From a virus, in IMG/VR virus record IMGVR_UViG_3300022187_000051, positions 1-48,045 of that record: a stretch of DNA of 48,045 nt; one strand, given 5' to 3'. A model generated the notes under the pieces. That model searched no databases. It worked only from the letters and a program-made list of their open reading frames with translations, and had not been told where the DNA came from. Every line of letters begins with the position of its first letter. Positions within the stretch are counted from its first letter, which is position 1. Made by a program: the position numbers and the translations under genes. This document shows positions 41,941 through 48,039 of the stretch, in pieces.

Positions 41941-42171
41941 TCAATATTCAATTTTAACTGCACCTGTGGTGTTATCTACTTCCAAACACTCACCGATGTT
42001 TTCGTTCACGTAAGTTGCCACGTTAACTTCTTTTGGAAACCCAAACATCCACCCGTTCTGTATAAAACTTTCGGGCAAAGGTGGGTGTCGCTTATCAAAG
42101 TTAGTAGCGATTACTTCTTTTTCTGTCTTAACGGTTATCCTTCCGTCCTTTACTTCTACTTGTGCTTTCAT
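41941..42171 (-). CDS. Small hypothetical protein with hairpin leader
   Basis: A 76-residue beta-rich protein, MKAQVEVKDGRITVKTEKEV onward. It has a TAAATTTG promoter (42210-42217) and hairpin leader copy 2 directly before the ATG. This is the clearest example of the promoter-hairpin-start arrangement. Family unknown. Confidence 0.6.
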   Translation of the reverse strand: MKAQVEVKDGRITVKTEKEVIATNFDKRHPPLPESFIQNGWMFGFPKEVNVATYVNENIGECLEVDNTTGAVKIEY

Positions 42172-42203
42172 AACTCACTGCGTTCGTTAGCGCCCTTTCG
42201 GGC
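42172..42203 (-). promoter_or_regulatory. Hairpin leader element, copy 2
   Basis: On the minus strand GCCC-GAAA-GGGC, a GNRA tetraloop hairpin, is followed by GCTAACGAACGCAGTGAGTT and the ATG at 42171. Confidence 0.6.
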
Positions 42204-42209
42204 TATTTT

Positions 42210-42217
42210 CAAATTTA
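42210..42217 (-). promoter_or_regulatory. Promoter box TAAATTTG (minus)
   Basis: CAAATTTA on the plus strand; seven bases before the hairpin of leader copy 2. Confidence 0.5.
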
Positions 42218-42221
42218 AAAA

Positions 42222-42374
42222 TTATTTTTTAGGTAACCAAGGAACAGCCGTTAATTGTGTTCGATAGTCCCAAAGCTTGTGGGCTGTAACAAACCTATCA
42301 ACAGCGTGAAACGGACTCTCACCCATCTCCCTTGCTATTGCCTTTCCGTTGTGTTTTATTGTGTAAGTAGTCAT
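42222..42374 (-). CDS. Small hypothetical protein
   Basis: A 50-residue frame, MTTYTIKHNGKAIAREMGES onward, ending VPWLPKK. It fills a gap between larger genes, is preceded by hairpin leader copy 3 and has phage-like codons. A mixed beta/alpha fold is likely. Family unknown. Confidence 0.55.
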   Translation of the reverse strand: MTTYTIKHNGKAIAREMGESPFHAVDRFVTAHKLWDYRTQLTAVPWLPKK

Positions 42375-42409
42375 TCAACTTCGTTTTCATTCCTAACGGT
42401 CTAAAGACC
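42375..42409 (-). promoter_or_regulatory. Hairpin leader element, copy 3
   Basis: On the minus strand GGTC-TTTA-GACC is followed by GTTAGGAATGAAAACGAAG, TTGA and the ATG at 42374. Confidence 0.5.
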
Positions 42410-42418
42410 TATTGTCAT

Positions 42419-42448
42419 AGTCGCTTTGCTCCTAGCGCCATGTCGGGC
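42419..42448 (-). promoter_or_regulatory. Hairpin leader element, copy 4 (decayed)
   Basis: On the minus strand GCCCGACATGGC keeps three pairs with one mismatch, followed by GCTAGGAGCAAAGCGACT and an ATG that opens only a five-codon frame before leader copy 3. Confidence 0.4.
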
Positions 42449-42453
42449 TGTAG

Positions 42454-42645
42454 TCATTTAGATTCTATTTCGTTTATTGCTTCCCATATCTTATCCCAAG
42501 ACCCGTCTTTTACCCTGTTTATTCGCTTTAGTACATTTCCGTCCGTCCCGTGCTTTACGGTTATTGTCGCTTCGGATAACTCAATAAAGATTGAAGCTGC
42601 TCCCGCTTCTAATCCCTCAGTTCTTAATTCGTAATTTGTTTTCAT
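42454..42645 (-). CDS. Small hypothetical protein
   Basis: A 63-residue acidic protein, MKTNYELRTEGLEAGAASIF onward, with a beta strand pair and a C-terminal helix (WDKIWEAINEIESK). Its ATG overlaps the TGA of the preceding gene (ATGA), so the two are coupled. Family unknown. Confidence 0.6.
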   Translation of the reverse strand: MKTNYELRTEGLEAGAASIFIELSEATITVKHGTDGNVLKRINRVKDGSWDKIWEAINEIESK

Positions 42646-42839
42646 GTCGTTAAAATATTAGGACGAAGATTAAAAGGCTCTCCGTCTAAGCCGTAGCTGA
42701 AAGTCCAGCCTTCTTTTTCAAATCTTTCCTTCCACTTTTTCAAGTTGTCATATCGTGGGTGTTGTTCCTCGAACATCCAATCGCTTAAGTCTTGAATTTC
42801 TTTTGGAAGTTTATCGTAGTGTTCAAAGTAATCTCTCAT
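42642..42839 (-). CDS. Small hypothetical protein with hairpin leader
   Basis: A 65-residue acidic, aromatic protein, MRDYFEHYDKLPKEIQDLSD onward. A longer frame opens at 42947, but its first 36 residues cover a hairpin leader (copy 5), so I chose the ATG at 42839. The sequence has helix-helix character with DWMFEEQHPRYDNLKKWKER. It overlaps the next gene by four bases. Function unknown. Confidence 0.6.
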   Translation of the reverse strand: MRDYFEHYDKLPKEIQDLSDWMFEEQHPRYDNLKKWKERFEKEGWTFSYGLDGEPFNLRPNILTT

Positions 42840-42867
42840 TTCATTCGCTCTTAACGCCCTAACGGGC
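42840..42867 (-). promoter_or_regulatory. Hairpin leader element, copy 5
   Basis: On the minus strand GCCC-GTTA-GGGC is followed by GTTAAGAGCGAATGAA and the ATG at 42839. Confidence 0.5.
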
Positions 42868-42880
42868 TGTAATCCGTAAT

Positions 42881-42981
42881 GTGAGTTATAGGGGGCTGAA
42901 AGGCTTGCTACAATTAAGCGCGAATTTAAAGAACCCTCACCTTTCATTTTTTTTAAAGTATAACCCCCATATATTACTCAC
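42881..42981. repeat. Long imperfect inverted repeat
   Basis: GTGAGT-TATA-GGGGG (42881-42895) opposes CCCCC-ATATATT-ACTCAC (42964-42981), and inside it GAAAGG (42898-42903) opposes CCTTTC (42940-42945). The whole could fold into a cruciform of about 100 bases between two genes. It may be a remnant of an inserted cassette or a control element. Confidence 0.5.
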
Positions 42982-43297
42982 GTTGTTTATTATATTCTTC
43001 GATAAAATCTACTACTGCTTCATACACTTCACCTATTGGGCTGTATAAAGAGCAGTTAATTAGTTGTTGTGGCACTCCCTCGTTTACTGATTCAATCTTT
43101 TTCAGCACAGGCATTAACCAATTCCAATTGGAATGAAATCTTGGGTTGTATTCCTCCCTATCAAACAATATTGTTATTTCTCCGTGACCCCATAGGTCAA
43201 GCGTCCATGCCTCAAGGTATCCCTTTCGTTTGGGGCTGTGTTTTGCGCCCATAAAATCTAGTATGAGCTTCGCTTCTTTTATTTGTTGTTCAGTCAT
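42974..43297 (-). CDS. Small hypothetical protein
   Basis: A 107-residue protein, MTEQQIKEAKLILDFMGAKH onward. I chose the ATG at 43297 because the longer frame begins inside a terminator hairpin. The middle (LEAWTLDLWGHGEITILFD) is beta-rich, and the end (GEVYEAVVDFIEEYNKQ) is helical; this recalls widespread small phage and prophage proteins with a helix-beta-helix layout. Function unknown. Confidence 0.6.
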   Translation of the reverse strand: MTEQQIKEAKLILDFMGAKHSPKRKGYLEAWTLDLWGHGEITILFDREEYNPRFHSNWNWLMPVLKKIESVNEGVPQQLINCSLYSPIGEVYEAVVDFIEEYNKQRE

Positions 43298-43309
43298 AAT
43301 AATCTTTTT

Positions 43310-43343
43310 AAAAAAGCGGGGCAACTAATAACAGCCACCCCGC
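43310..43343 (-). terminator. Rho-independent terminator, minus strand
   Basis: GCGGGG (43316-43321) pairs with CCCCGC (43338-43343). On the minus strand the stem is followed by six T residues. It ends the DUF932-like gene and lies only 13 bases before the start of the next gene. Confidence 0.75.
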
Positions 43344-43354
43344 CTAAACCTAAC

Positions 43355-44272
43355 CTAAACTAATTCTTCTTTATTCAACCATCTGAGCATAGTATTGTAC
43401 GCTCTTTCGTTAATCTTAGCCTCTGTTCCAAACATCAACCCGTAGTCAACGTCTTTCGACGATGTGCTGTGGTTGGTGTATCTCGTCACCCCGTTGAACA
43501 ACGCCCAAAGGGTTGACCCTTGTTCAGCTATGGACGTTTCGATGTCTTGAGATAAAGCCATTACTTGATTCTTACGTCTAGTACTAAGCTTATCGTCAGG
43601 TATATCAAAGATGTTACGCCCAAACACAGACTGAACAATCTCTTTTATGTTCTGATTCTGTATCGGCTTAGTCGATGCCTCTTCAAAGACTTGCATTTGT
43701 TTATCGTCTTCTCTTAACATCCTGTTAATCACCAACACCGCCTCGTCAATACGTTGTTGCATAGAAGAGGTGTGTCTGAACTTGCTTAGTTCAAGCTGTG
43801 CCTTTTGAAAGGTATTCTCACAACAAACAACTTGGTTGCCCGTTCCAAAGCCTACACTACCGCTTCCATCGTGAAAGTTGGTTACTGTAATGTATCGCTT
43901 AATGTCAGAGCGTCCGATGTGTTCGTCAGGAAGTTCAATCTGCATAAAGACAGCCCTACCATCTTTTAAAGAGCCACCCCCAATGTTACCAAAAGAACCC
44001 AGCGTTTCTGAGTTATTCCAAGGGTGTTTGAACTTTGCGCCCTTGTCAAACAACTCACCACCTGCATCGTAGATGACGTGTGCCATGTCCTTGTTTTGCA
44101 AGAACTCGTACTTGTTACCTACAATTCCAAGCGCTTTGTTGTTATCGCTTCTTATCACCCCGTACTTGTCAGGAACTTCTATTCCTTCTACGGTTACTAG
44201 TGGAGATTTTTTTACTGTCCAATTCAGACCTGTGTTCTCCAACACTTCAAATATTACCTCATTTGTACTCAT
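43355..44272 (-). CDS. DUF932 phage/plasmid-like protein
   Basis: A 305-residue protein of the DUF932 (TIGR03299-like) family found in phages and plasmids. Recognisable stretches are VPDKYGVIRSDNNKALGIVG, YEFLQNKDMAHVIYDAGGEL, VFMQIELPDEHIGRSDIKRY, FHDGSGSVGFGTGNQVVCCE, NTF and SKDVDYGLMFGTEAKINERA. The ATG at 44272 is preferred over one 33 bases upstream because of the promoter at 44295-44325. The molecular function is unknown; the family is usually early-expressed and of typical length here. Followed by a terminator. Confidence 0.85.
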   Translation of the reverse strand: MSTNEVIFEVLENTGLNWTVKKSPLVTVEGIEVPDKYGVIRSDNNKALGIVGNKYEFLQNKDMAHVIYDAGGELFDKGAKFKHPWNNSETLGSFGNIGGGSLKDGRAVFMQIELPDEHIGRSDIKRYITVTNFHDGSGSVGFGTGNQVVCCENTFQKAQLELSKFRHTSSMQQRIDEAVLVINRMLREDDKQMQVFEEASTKPIQNQNIKEIVQSVFGRNIFDIPDDKLSTRRKNQVMALSQDIETSIAEQGSTLWALFNGVTRYTNHSTSSKDVDYGLMFGTEAKINERAYNTMLRWLNKEELV

Positions 44273-44294
44273 TTTGTTTAAATTTAAGTTTTGC

Positions 44295-44325
44295 CAAACA
44301 TACAAAGCCCGTTTGACTTGGGCAA
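44295..44325 (-). promoter_or_regulatory. Promoter of DUF932 gene
   Basis: On the minus strand TTG (44323-44325), a 20-base spacer and TATGTTTG (44295-44302) match the Bacteroidota -33/-7 layout, followed by an A-rich leader. Confidence 0.6.
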
Positions 44326-44326
44326 A

Positions 44327-44593
44327 TTATTCTTCAATAAATTTTACGTTGTCAATTCTTGTTACTGTATCAAAGTTAAAAGAACGGTAAGCTTTTTTGT
44401 GTACGTCATATACTTTCTGTACTACCTCAGACCTTCTCATTGGTCTTGGGTTAGGCGCAAGGTATTTCTTGACGCCCGTCCTACAAAGCATTAGTCTTGG
44501 AGTCCCGTCTTTCTTTATAAACTCTACGCTGAAAAACTTTCCAGCCTTTGCTTTTATTACTTCCTTTATGATGTGCTTTTTCGTTGTGTTCAT
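44327..44593 (-). CDS. DUF2693-like SH3 beta-barrel protein
   Basis: An 88-residue protein. GKFFSVEFIKKDGTPRLMLC, RTGVKKYL and VYDVHKKAYRSFNFDTVTRI match the small phage family called DUF2693 (SH3 beta-barrel fold), common in Bacteroidota phages and thought to bind nucleic acid. The length is typical. It overlaps the stop of the preceding gene by four bases (ATGA), so it is part of a coupled operon. Confidence 0.75.
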   Translation of the reverse strand: MNTTKKHIIKEVIKAKAGKFFSVEFIKKDGTPRLMLCRTGVKKYLAPNPRPMRRSEVVQKVYDVHKKAYRSFNFDTVTRIDNVKFIEE

Positions 44594-44850
44594 CCTGCGT
44601 ATAAATTACGTTCGTTAAATTGATTTTTGTCTATGTCATCACCTGTAAACTCTTCCAATCTTTGTATTGGTATAAGTTTGTCAAGTATCTTTTTATCGTT
44701 CTTTGGTTGATGGTTACTCCATCCAAGTGGGGAAAGATACATTGGTCTAGCCTCATTAAATTGCCCTTTTACTATTTTGTATAGGGTAATAAAGTAACCG
44801 TTTGTGTGGATTCTTTCGCTGTACAAAAAATGTGTTGCTTCTTTACTCAT
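44590..44850 (-). CDS. Small hypothetical protein
   Basis: An 86-residue protein, MSKEATHFLYSERIHTNGYF onward, alpha/beta in pattern with QRLEEFTGDDIDKNQF near the end. Both ends overlap neighbours by four bases (ATGA), which places it firmly in a translated operon. Family unknown. Confidence 0.65.
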   Translation of the reverse strand: MSKEATHFLYSERIHTNGYFITLYKIVKGQFNEARPMYLSPLGWSNHQPKNDKKILDKLIPIQRLEEFTGDDIDKNQFNERNLYAG

Positions 44851-45005
44851 AGTATTTTCATTTTGGACTCATAAGTCCCAATTATTTTACCACCCTTTCT
44901 CAGGATTAAGTCCACCCAATTAGAGTAGTGTTGTTCGTCTTTAAATTCTTTTTCGTAAGTTTCGTACTTACCCTTGAACCAACTCACCGTTATTTTTAAC
45001 TTCAT
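44847..45005 (-). CDS. Small hypothetical protein
   Basis: A 52-residue frame, MKLKITVSWFKGKYETYEKE onward. It starts inside the 3' end of the GP88-like gene and ends in an ATGA overlap with the next gene. This coupling and phage-like codons argue it is real despite its size. Beta-rich; function unknown. Confidence 0.6.
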   Translation of the reverse strand: MKLKITVSWFKGKYETYEKEFKDEQHYSNWVDLILRKGGKIIGTYESKMKIL

Positions 45006-45720
45006 CTTTTAGTTTATTTACGTTCACCACAAATCCGCTGTCAACAGCTTCAATCCTGTCTGAGTTAGAACCTTTGAACCTTAAGCCTAACACATACGCT
45101 CCGCGTTTGTCAAGCATAATATCGTCAGCTTCGTCACCGTCCACCACTGTGTGTCCTAAGTATTCACTCGGCAAAGGTTCGCCTTTCTTTGTGCTAAACA
45201 CTACAGATATTGGTGAGCCAACGGTTAAGGCTTCAACCGCTTCGTGTTCGTTTGTTTCAGACCTGCTAAACGTCAGCCTGTAGTTAGTACCAGCGTACCG
45301 TTTTACCCGCGTTAATACCTTTGTGTAGTCGTAGAACGTCAAGTTAGGCAAAGACTCAAGAACGTCAACGTTATGGTGTAGGTCAATTAACTTTATAAAG
45401 TCAACGTCACTTGTGCCGTTAAGCCTTACCGCAAATTTGCCTTTATTGTTAAGCTTCACCAGTTCGTCAAGTAGTTGCTTTGTAAACTTTCGTTTGTCAC
45501 TTACAAAGTAGTTAGCTTTGTTTATTCTAGCTTGTTTCACGTTGCTAAATTTACCGCGTCCTGAGTTATACAGACAGGCTGCAGCGCACCCGTTACTTGC
45601 TTTGGGGCAAAGGTTAGTACCTCGCTCGTTTTGATTGAACGGAGCAATGTACATTATTGCTGTGTTGCGTTTGTTTTTAGACGTCTTCGCGTTCGTCTTT
45701 CCGCTTGCTAATAAGTTCAT
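44968..45720 (-). CDS. GP88-like phage protein with conserved cysteines
   Basis: A 250-residue protein of a widespread phage family. Seen are NTAIMYIAPFNQNERGTNLC, PKASNGCAAACLYNSGRGKF, SNVKQARINKANYFVSDKRK, AVRLNGTSDVDFIKL, TFYDYTKVL, YRLTFSRSETN, VVFSTKKGEPLPSEYLGHTV and VDGDEADDIML. The Cys-x6-Cys-x3-Cys group and a TIM-barrel-like spacing suggest a metal or iron-sulphur site. Similar proteins are called GP88 or DUF7227; their role is unknown. Starts after an AAACCTAAACACTATG leader, a pattern shared by nearby genes. Confidence 0.7.
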   Translation of the reverse strand: MNLLASGKTNAKTSKNKRNTAIMYIAPFNQNERGTNLCPKASNGCAAACLYNSGRGKFSNVKQARINKANYFVSDKRKFTKQLLDELVKLNNKGKFAVRLNGTSDVDFIKLIDLHHNVDVLESLPNLTFYDYTKVLTRVKRYAGTNYRLTFSRSETNEHEAVEALTVGSPISVVFSTKKGEPLPSEYLGHTVVDGDEADDIMLDKRGAYVLGLRFKGSNSDRIEAVDSGFVVNVNKLKDEVKNNGELVQG

Positions 45721-45766
45721 AGTGTTTAGGTTTAAAAAGTTTTCGTTGAATTGCTTGTTTTATTGG

Positions 45767-46288
45767 TTAAAATAACTTTCCATCTTCGGTAAACTCGTAC
45801 TCGTTTGCCTCAATAGTTTCTATAATAGCCTCCTCACTTGTTCGGTATTCATAATCCCTCTCAAGCATTGAGAAATATTCTTCGCCTAACTTTTTTTCGT
45901 ACTCGCTTTCTAGTTCATCAGCTTCTTGGTCAAAGTCGTATTCGTTTTCTTCCGTTACTGTATCACCTCCATCGCTGTACTTTTCCACTAGGCTATCGTA
46001 CTCTTCAAAAAACTCAACGGCTATCTTGTACGTTTCGCACATTTCGCCATGACTTTTTAGTATCTCAGTTGCTGTATCTTTAAAGCCGTACTTTGTCTCT
46101 AGTTCGCAATACTGACCCCTACCAATGTCGAAGCCGTTTATTTTACAGCATATTTGTTCTGCATCTTCATAAATAAACTCCCACCAATCGTAGTTTACAT
46201 TGATGTCATACATATTTTCAACCGCTTTCTTTTTTGCTTCGTCTGACAATTCGCCAAACTGATAAACTTTTGTTTCTATTGTTCTCAT
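45767..46288 (-). CDS. Acidic phage protein of a widespread unknown family
   Basis: A 173-residue, very acidic helical protein. The opening FGELSDEAKKKAVENMYD and NYDWWEFIYEDAEQI are typical of a protein found in many phages and prophages (ELSDEAKxKA ... WWEFIYEDA). DNA-mimic or antirestriction functions have been considered for such acidic early proteins, but that is speculation here. The C-terminal half is rich in EY and DE. Leader ends AAGACTATG. Confidence 0.65.
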   Translation of the reverse strand: MRTIETKVYQFGELSDEAKKKAVENMYDINVNYDWWEFIYEDAEQICCKINGFDIGRGQYCELETKYGFKDTATEILKSHGEMCETYKIAVEFFEEYDSLVEKYSDGGDTVTEENEYDFDQEADELESEYEKKLGEEYFSMLERDYEYRTSEEAIIETIEANEYEFTEDGKLF

Positions 46289-46292
46289 AGTC

Positions 46293-46403
46293 TTAAAGAT
46301 TTAAAAATTCGTGCCAACTAACAAAGGCTATAAGAGCCACTAAACCCCACATTAAAGCTGTCGCTAGTTCTTTTGTGTCTACTTTTGTTTCAGGTTGTTT
46401 CAT
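46293..46403 (-). CDS. Very small membrane protein
   Basis: A 36-residue frame, MKQPETKVDTKELATALMWG plus 16 residues, with one membrane helix (LATALMWGLVALIAFVSW). It fills a 119-base gap, starts after TTTAAAACT like its neighbours and ends four bases before the next ATG. Probably translated; function unknown. Confidence 0.5.
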   Translation of the reverse strand: MKQPETKVDTKELATALMWGLVALIAFVSWHEFLNL

Positions 46404-46407
46404 AGTT

Positions 46408-46689
46408 TTAAAGGTTTATTTTTTCAACACCCATCAAGTTTATCTCATTGGGGTCGTCGTTTTCTTGCTCGATTAGATAGTCAAAAACCTCTTGAAGGGC
46501 ATCGTCCTCACTTGAAGCTGTGAGCAAATGTACCCTTGCAAAGTTCGTGCAATGCTCAAACACTAAAAAAGGGCTATAAACGTCCTCTTTATAGCCTTTA
46601 AGATTGTCGTGAGAATGGTTAACGTGAACCGTTTCGATGCCATTTGTTGTTTCTATCTCAATACCTCTTTGAGTTTCTATTAACTTCAT
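46408..46689 (-). CDS. Small hypothetical protein
   Basis: A 93-residue protein, MKLIETQRGIEIETTNGIET onward, with a histidine-rich middle (VHVNHSHDNLKGY) and an acidic helical C-terminus (ALQEVFDYLIEQENDDPNE). It is followed by the 36-residue membrane gene after four bases. Family unknown. Confidence 0.6.
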   Translation of the reverse strand: MKLIETQRGIEIETTNGIETVHVNHSHDNLKGYKEDVYSPFLVFEHCTNFARVHLLTASSEDDALQEVFDYLIEQENDDPNEINLMGVEKINL

Positions 46690-46773
46690 ATCAATCTAGT
46701 TTTAAAATTTGCGCCCAAAGTCCGAACGAACGGTTAAAAGTCTTATTTCAACTTTTGCTTTGGGCTGTTAGTT

Positions 46774-47172
46774 TTATGCTACTTTTTTAAGTTCTACTTT
46801 CTTTGCGTTTCTAGCTTTTTCAGCCCTCAATTCGTGCGCTTGCATATAAGCCTCCGCACGTTTCGATTTGTTAAGGTCGGCAAATTGCACTTGAGCCTTT
46901 GCATATCGCTGAATTTGATTTGTCAGCATATGCGCTGTACATTCGTTCTTTTGCGATTTTTCGCGCTCGGTGCGATATGGTAACAAATTACGCGGCGTCA
47001 ATTCCTTAACGTCTATTTGCAAAGATTCAAGCAAAGCCTTCAATTTTTTGTCAGCTAAAGCTATTTTTAGCAACGTTGAAAAACTGTTTTGCGTCTTTTT
47101 AACGCTATCTTTGAAAGCCTTTTTTTGCTGGGTTAATTGCTTTCCCGTAACCCCTTCTTTCAGATACTTCAT
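46774..47172 (-). CDS. Basic helical hypothetical protein, first of leftward operon
   Basis: A 132-residue, strongly basic, all-helical protein. It contains KQLTQQKKAFKDSVKKTQNS, LLKIALADKKLKALLESLQ and a C-terminal KARNAKKVELKKVA. It is the first leftward gene after the long non-coding region, so it is probably expressed early. Its codons include rarer CGC/GCG forms than in the neighbours. It might bind nucleic acid; no family recognised. A 9-bp inverted repeat lies upstream. Confidence 0.6.
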   Translation of the reverse strand: MKYLKEGVTGKQLTQQKKAFKDSVKKTQNSFSTLLKIALADKKLKALLESLQIDVKELTPRNLLPYRTEREKSQKNECTAHMLTNQIQRYAKAQVQFADLNKSKRAEAYMQAHELRAEKARNAKKVELKKVA

Positions 47173-47193
47173 GATGTTTAGATTAAGTTTAGC

Positions 47194-47238
47194 GGCAAAG
47201 GTCGCAATTGCTGCATACGTCTACAACGTACCTTTGCC
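47194..47238. repeat. 9-bp inverted repeat at divergent control region
   Basis: GGCAAAGGT (47194-47202) and ACCTTTGCC (47230-47238) are perfect inverted copies 27 bases apart. They flank the start region of the leftward operon and overlap a rightward promoter, so they could be an operator pair. Confidence 0.6.
47208..47236 (+). promoter_or_regulatory. Rightward promoter into non-coding region
   Basis: TTG (47208-47210), an 18-base spacer and TACCTTTG (47229-47236). No reading frame of note follows for about 800 bases, so any product would be an RNA. Confidence 0.5.
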
Positions 47239-47295
47239 AAAATTTAAGGTATATTTTTTAGCACGAATTCACCCTCTTAAATTATAGGCATTGAA

Positions 47296-47307
47296 CACAA
47301 TATTGTG
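47296..47307. repeat. 12-bp palindrome
   Basis: CACAATATTGTG, perfect, inside a larger ATAGG/CCTAT stem. Could be a repressor operator. Confidence 0.5.
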
Positions 47308-47762
47308 CTATTTTTTGCACCTATCAATTTAGCACCGCAATTCATCAACTACGGCGGCTCAACCCCGACTTTCGTCTTTCGGTTGCCTTGCTGCTTAATA
47401 TCTATTAACAAGGAGCGGACTTCTGTCCTCTTTTGGGTAAATTCTCAAACTACATTCAAACGTCTTCACTATTAAAAGGGTTTAGCGTATCCCTTAGCCC
47501 GAATTGCCTATTTCGGGGCAGCAATGAAACGAACGGCGCACGGCGCGTGATGCGCTGGTGTCTTTGGTGCGCTCTCAAAGCTTTTTCGATAGGTTAGCCC
47601 GCGCCCGCTTGGGTGCGCTTGCAAAAGGGGTTCAGCCCTTTAGGCAGCTTTGGTCGTCGGTTTGTTCAGCTCTTTGCGAGTGAATGTAGTCAGTGTGTCA
47701 AGGAACGGAGCGAGACGTTTCCCGCTTTGTTGATGACAAAGGAAAACAGAAAAATCGAGATG

Positions 47763-47783
47763 ACAAAGAGTTAACAAAGAGTT
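47763..47783. repeat. Tandem 10-mer repeat
   Basis: ACAAAGAGTT occurs at 47763-47772 and again at 47774-47783, followed by a T-run, at the left edge of the AT-rich region. Confidence 0.5.
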
Positions 47784-47793
47784 TTTTTAATTA

Positions 47794-47934
47794 AACTTAT
47801 TAAACGGTAAAAAAAATACTTAAGTAATTGAAAATCAGCAACATAAACAAATAACACTTATTCAAATAAGAAACCGTGCGCGCGTGAATAAACAAAAAAA
47901 ACTAATTGACAAAAAGAACTTATTAAGCGGTAAA
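47794..47934. repeat. Iteron-like direct repeats, candidate origin
   Basis: AACTTATTAAACGGTAAA (47794-47811) and AACTTATTAAGCGGTAAA (47917-47934) differ at one base. Between them lies CTTATTCAAATAAG, a palindromic relative of the same core, in a very AT-rich stretch interrupted by GTGCGCGCGTG. The layout fits an origin of replication or a multi-site operator. No initiator gene is visible. Confidence 0.5.
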
Positions 47935-47955
47935 TATAAGTATATCTATTTATAT

Positions 47956-47993
47956 TGATAGCAAAACTATCGAGAGCGATAGTAATACTATCA
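47956..47993. repeat. 38-bp dyad with four GATAG half-sites
   Basis: TGATAG-N4-ACTATCG-AGAG-CGATAGT-N4-CTATCA is symmetric about 47974/47975. The inner arm is a 7-bp perfect hairpin and the outer half-sites are placed symmetrically. It looks like a binding site for a multimeric protein. Confidence 0.6.
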
Positions 47994-48003
47994 AAGGTGA
48001 AAG

Positions 48004-48039
48004 TATTGGGGTTATTTTTGATGGGGATAATTCAATACC
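48004..48039. repeat. Inverted repeat near window end
   Basis: GTATTG (48004-48009) and CAATAC (48034-48039) enclose a G/T-rich stretch (GGGGTTATTTTTGATGGGGA). Adjacent to the 38-bp dyad; may be part of the same control region. Confidence 0.4.

Larger units (their letters stand above)
47243..47790 (+). ncRNA. Candidate large structured non-coding RNA
   Basis: A stretch with no sizeable reading frame on either strand but locally higher GC and many hairpins. These include ATAGG/CCTAT (47284-47324) around palindrome CACAATATTGTG, CAACC ... GGTTG with inner GAC-TTTC-GTC (near 47359-47384), GGAC/GTCC (47417-47428), AAGGG/CCCTT (47476-47495), CCCGAA/TTCGGG (47498-47517), GCGCCC ... GGTGCGC (near 47602-47619), AAAGGG/CCCTTT (47624-47641) and GGAACG/CGTTTCC (near 47702-47721). 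A rightward promoter lies just upstream. Phages are known to carry large RNAs of this size (GOLLD, ROOL), but I cannot match a known family. Strand is uncertain. Confidence 0.35.

Noticed and set aside
42840-42947. Longer N-terminus for the protein at 42642-42839
   Set aside because: The extra 36 residues translate a hairpin leader copy and part of an inverted repeat, so they are more likely untranslated.
47763-47934. CRISPR array
   Set aside because: Only two 18-mers with unequal, AT-rich spacing and a palindromic variant; no regular repeat-spacer pattern and no cas genes.
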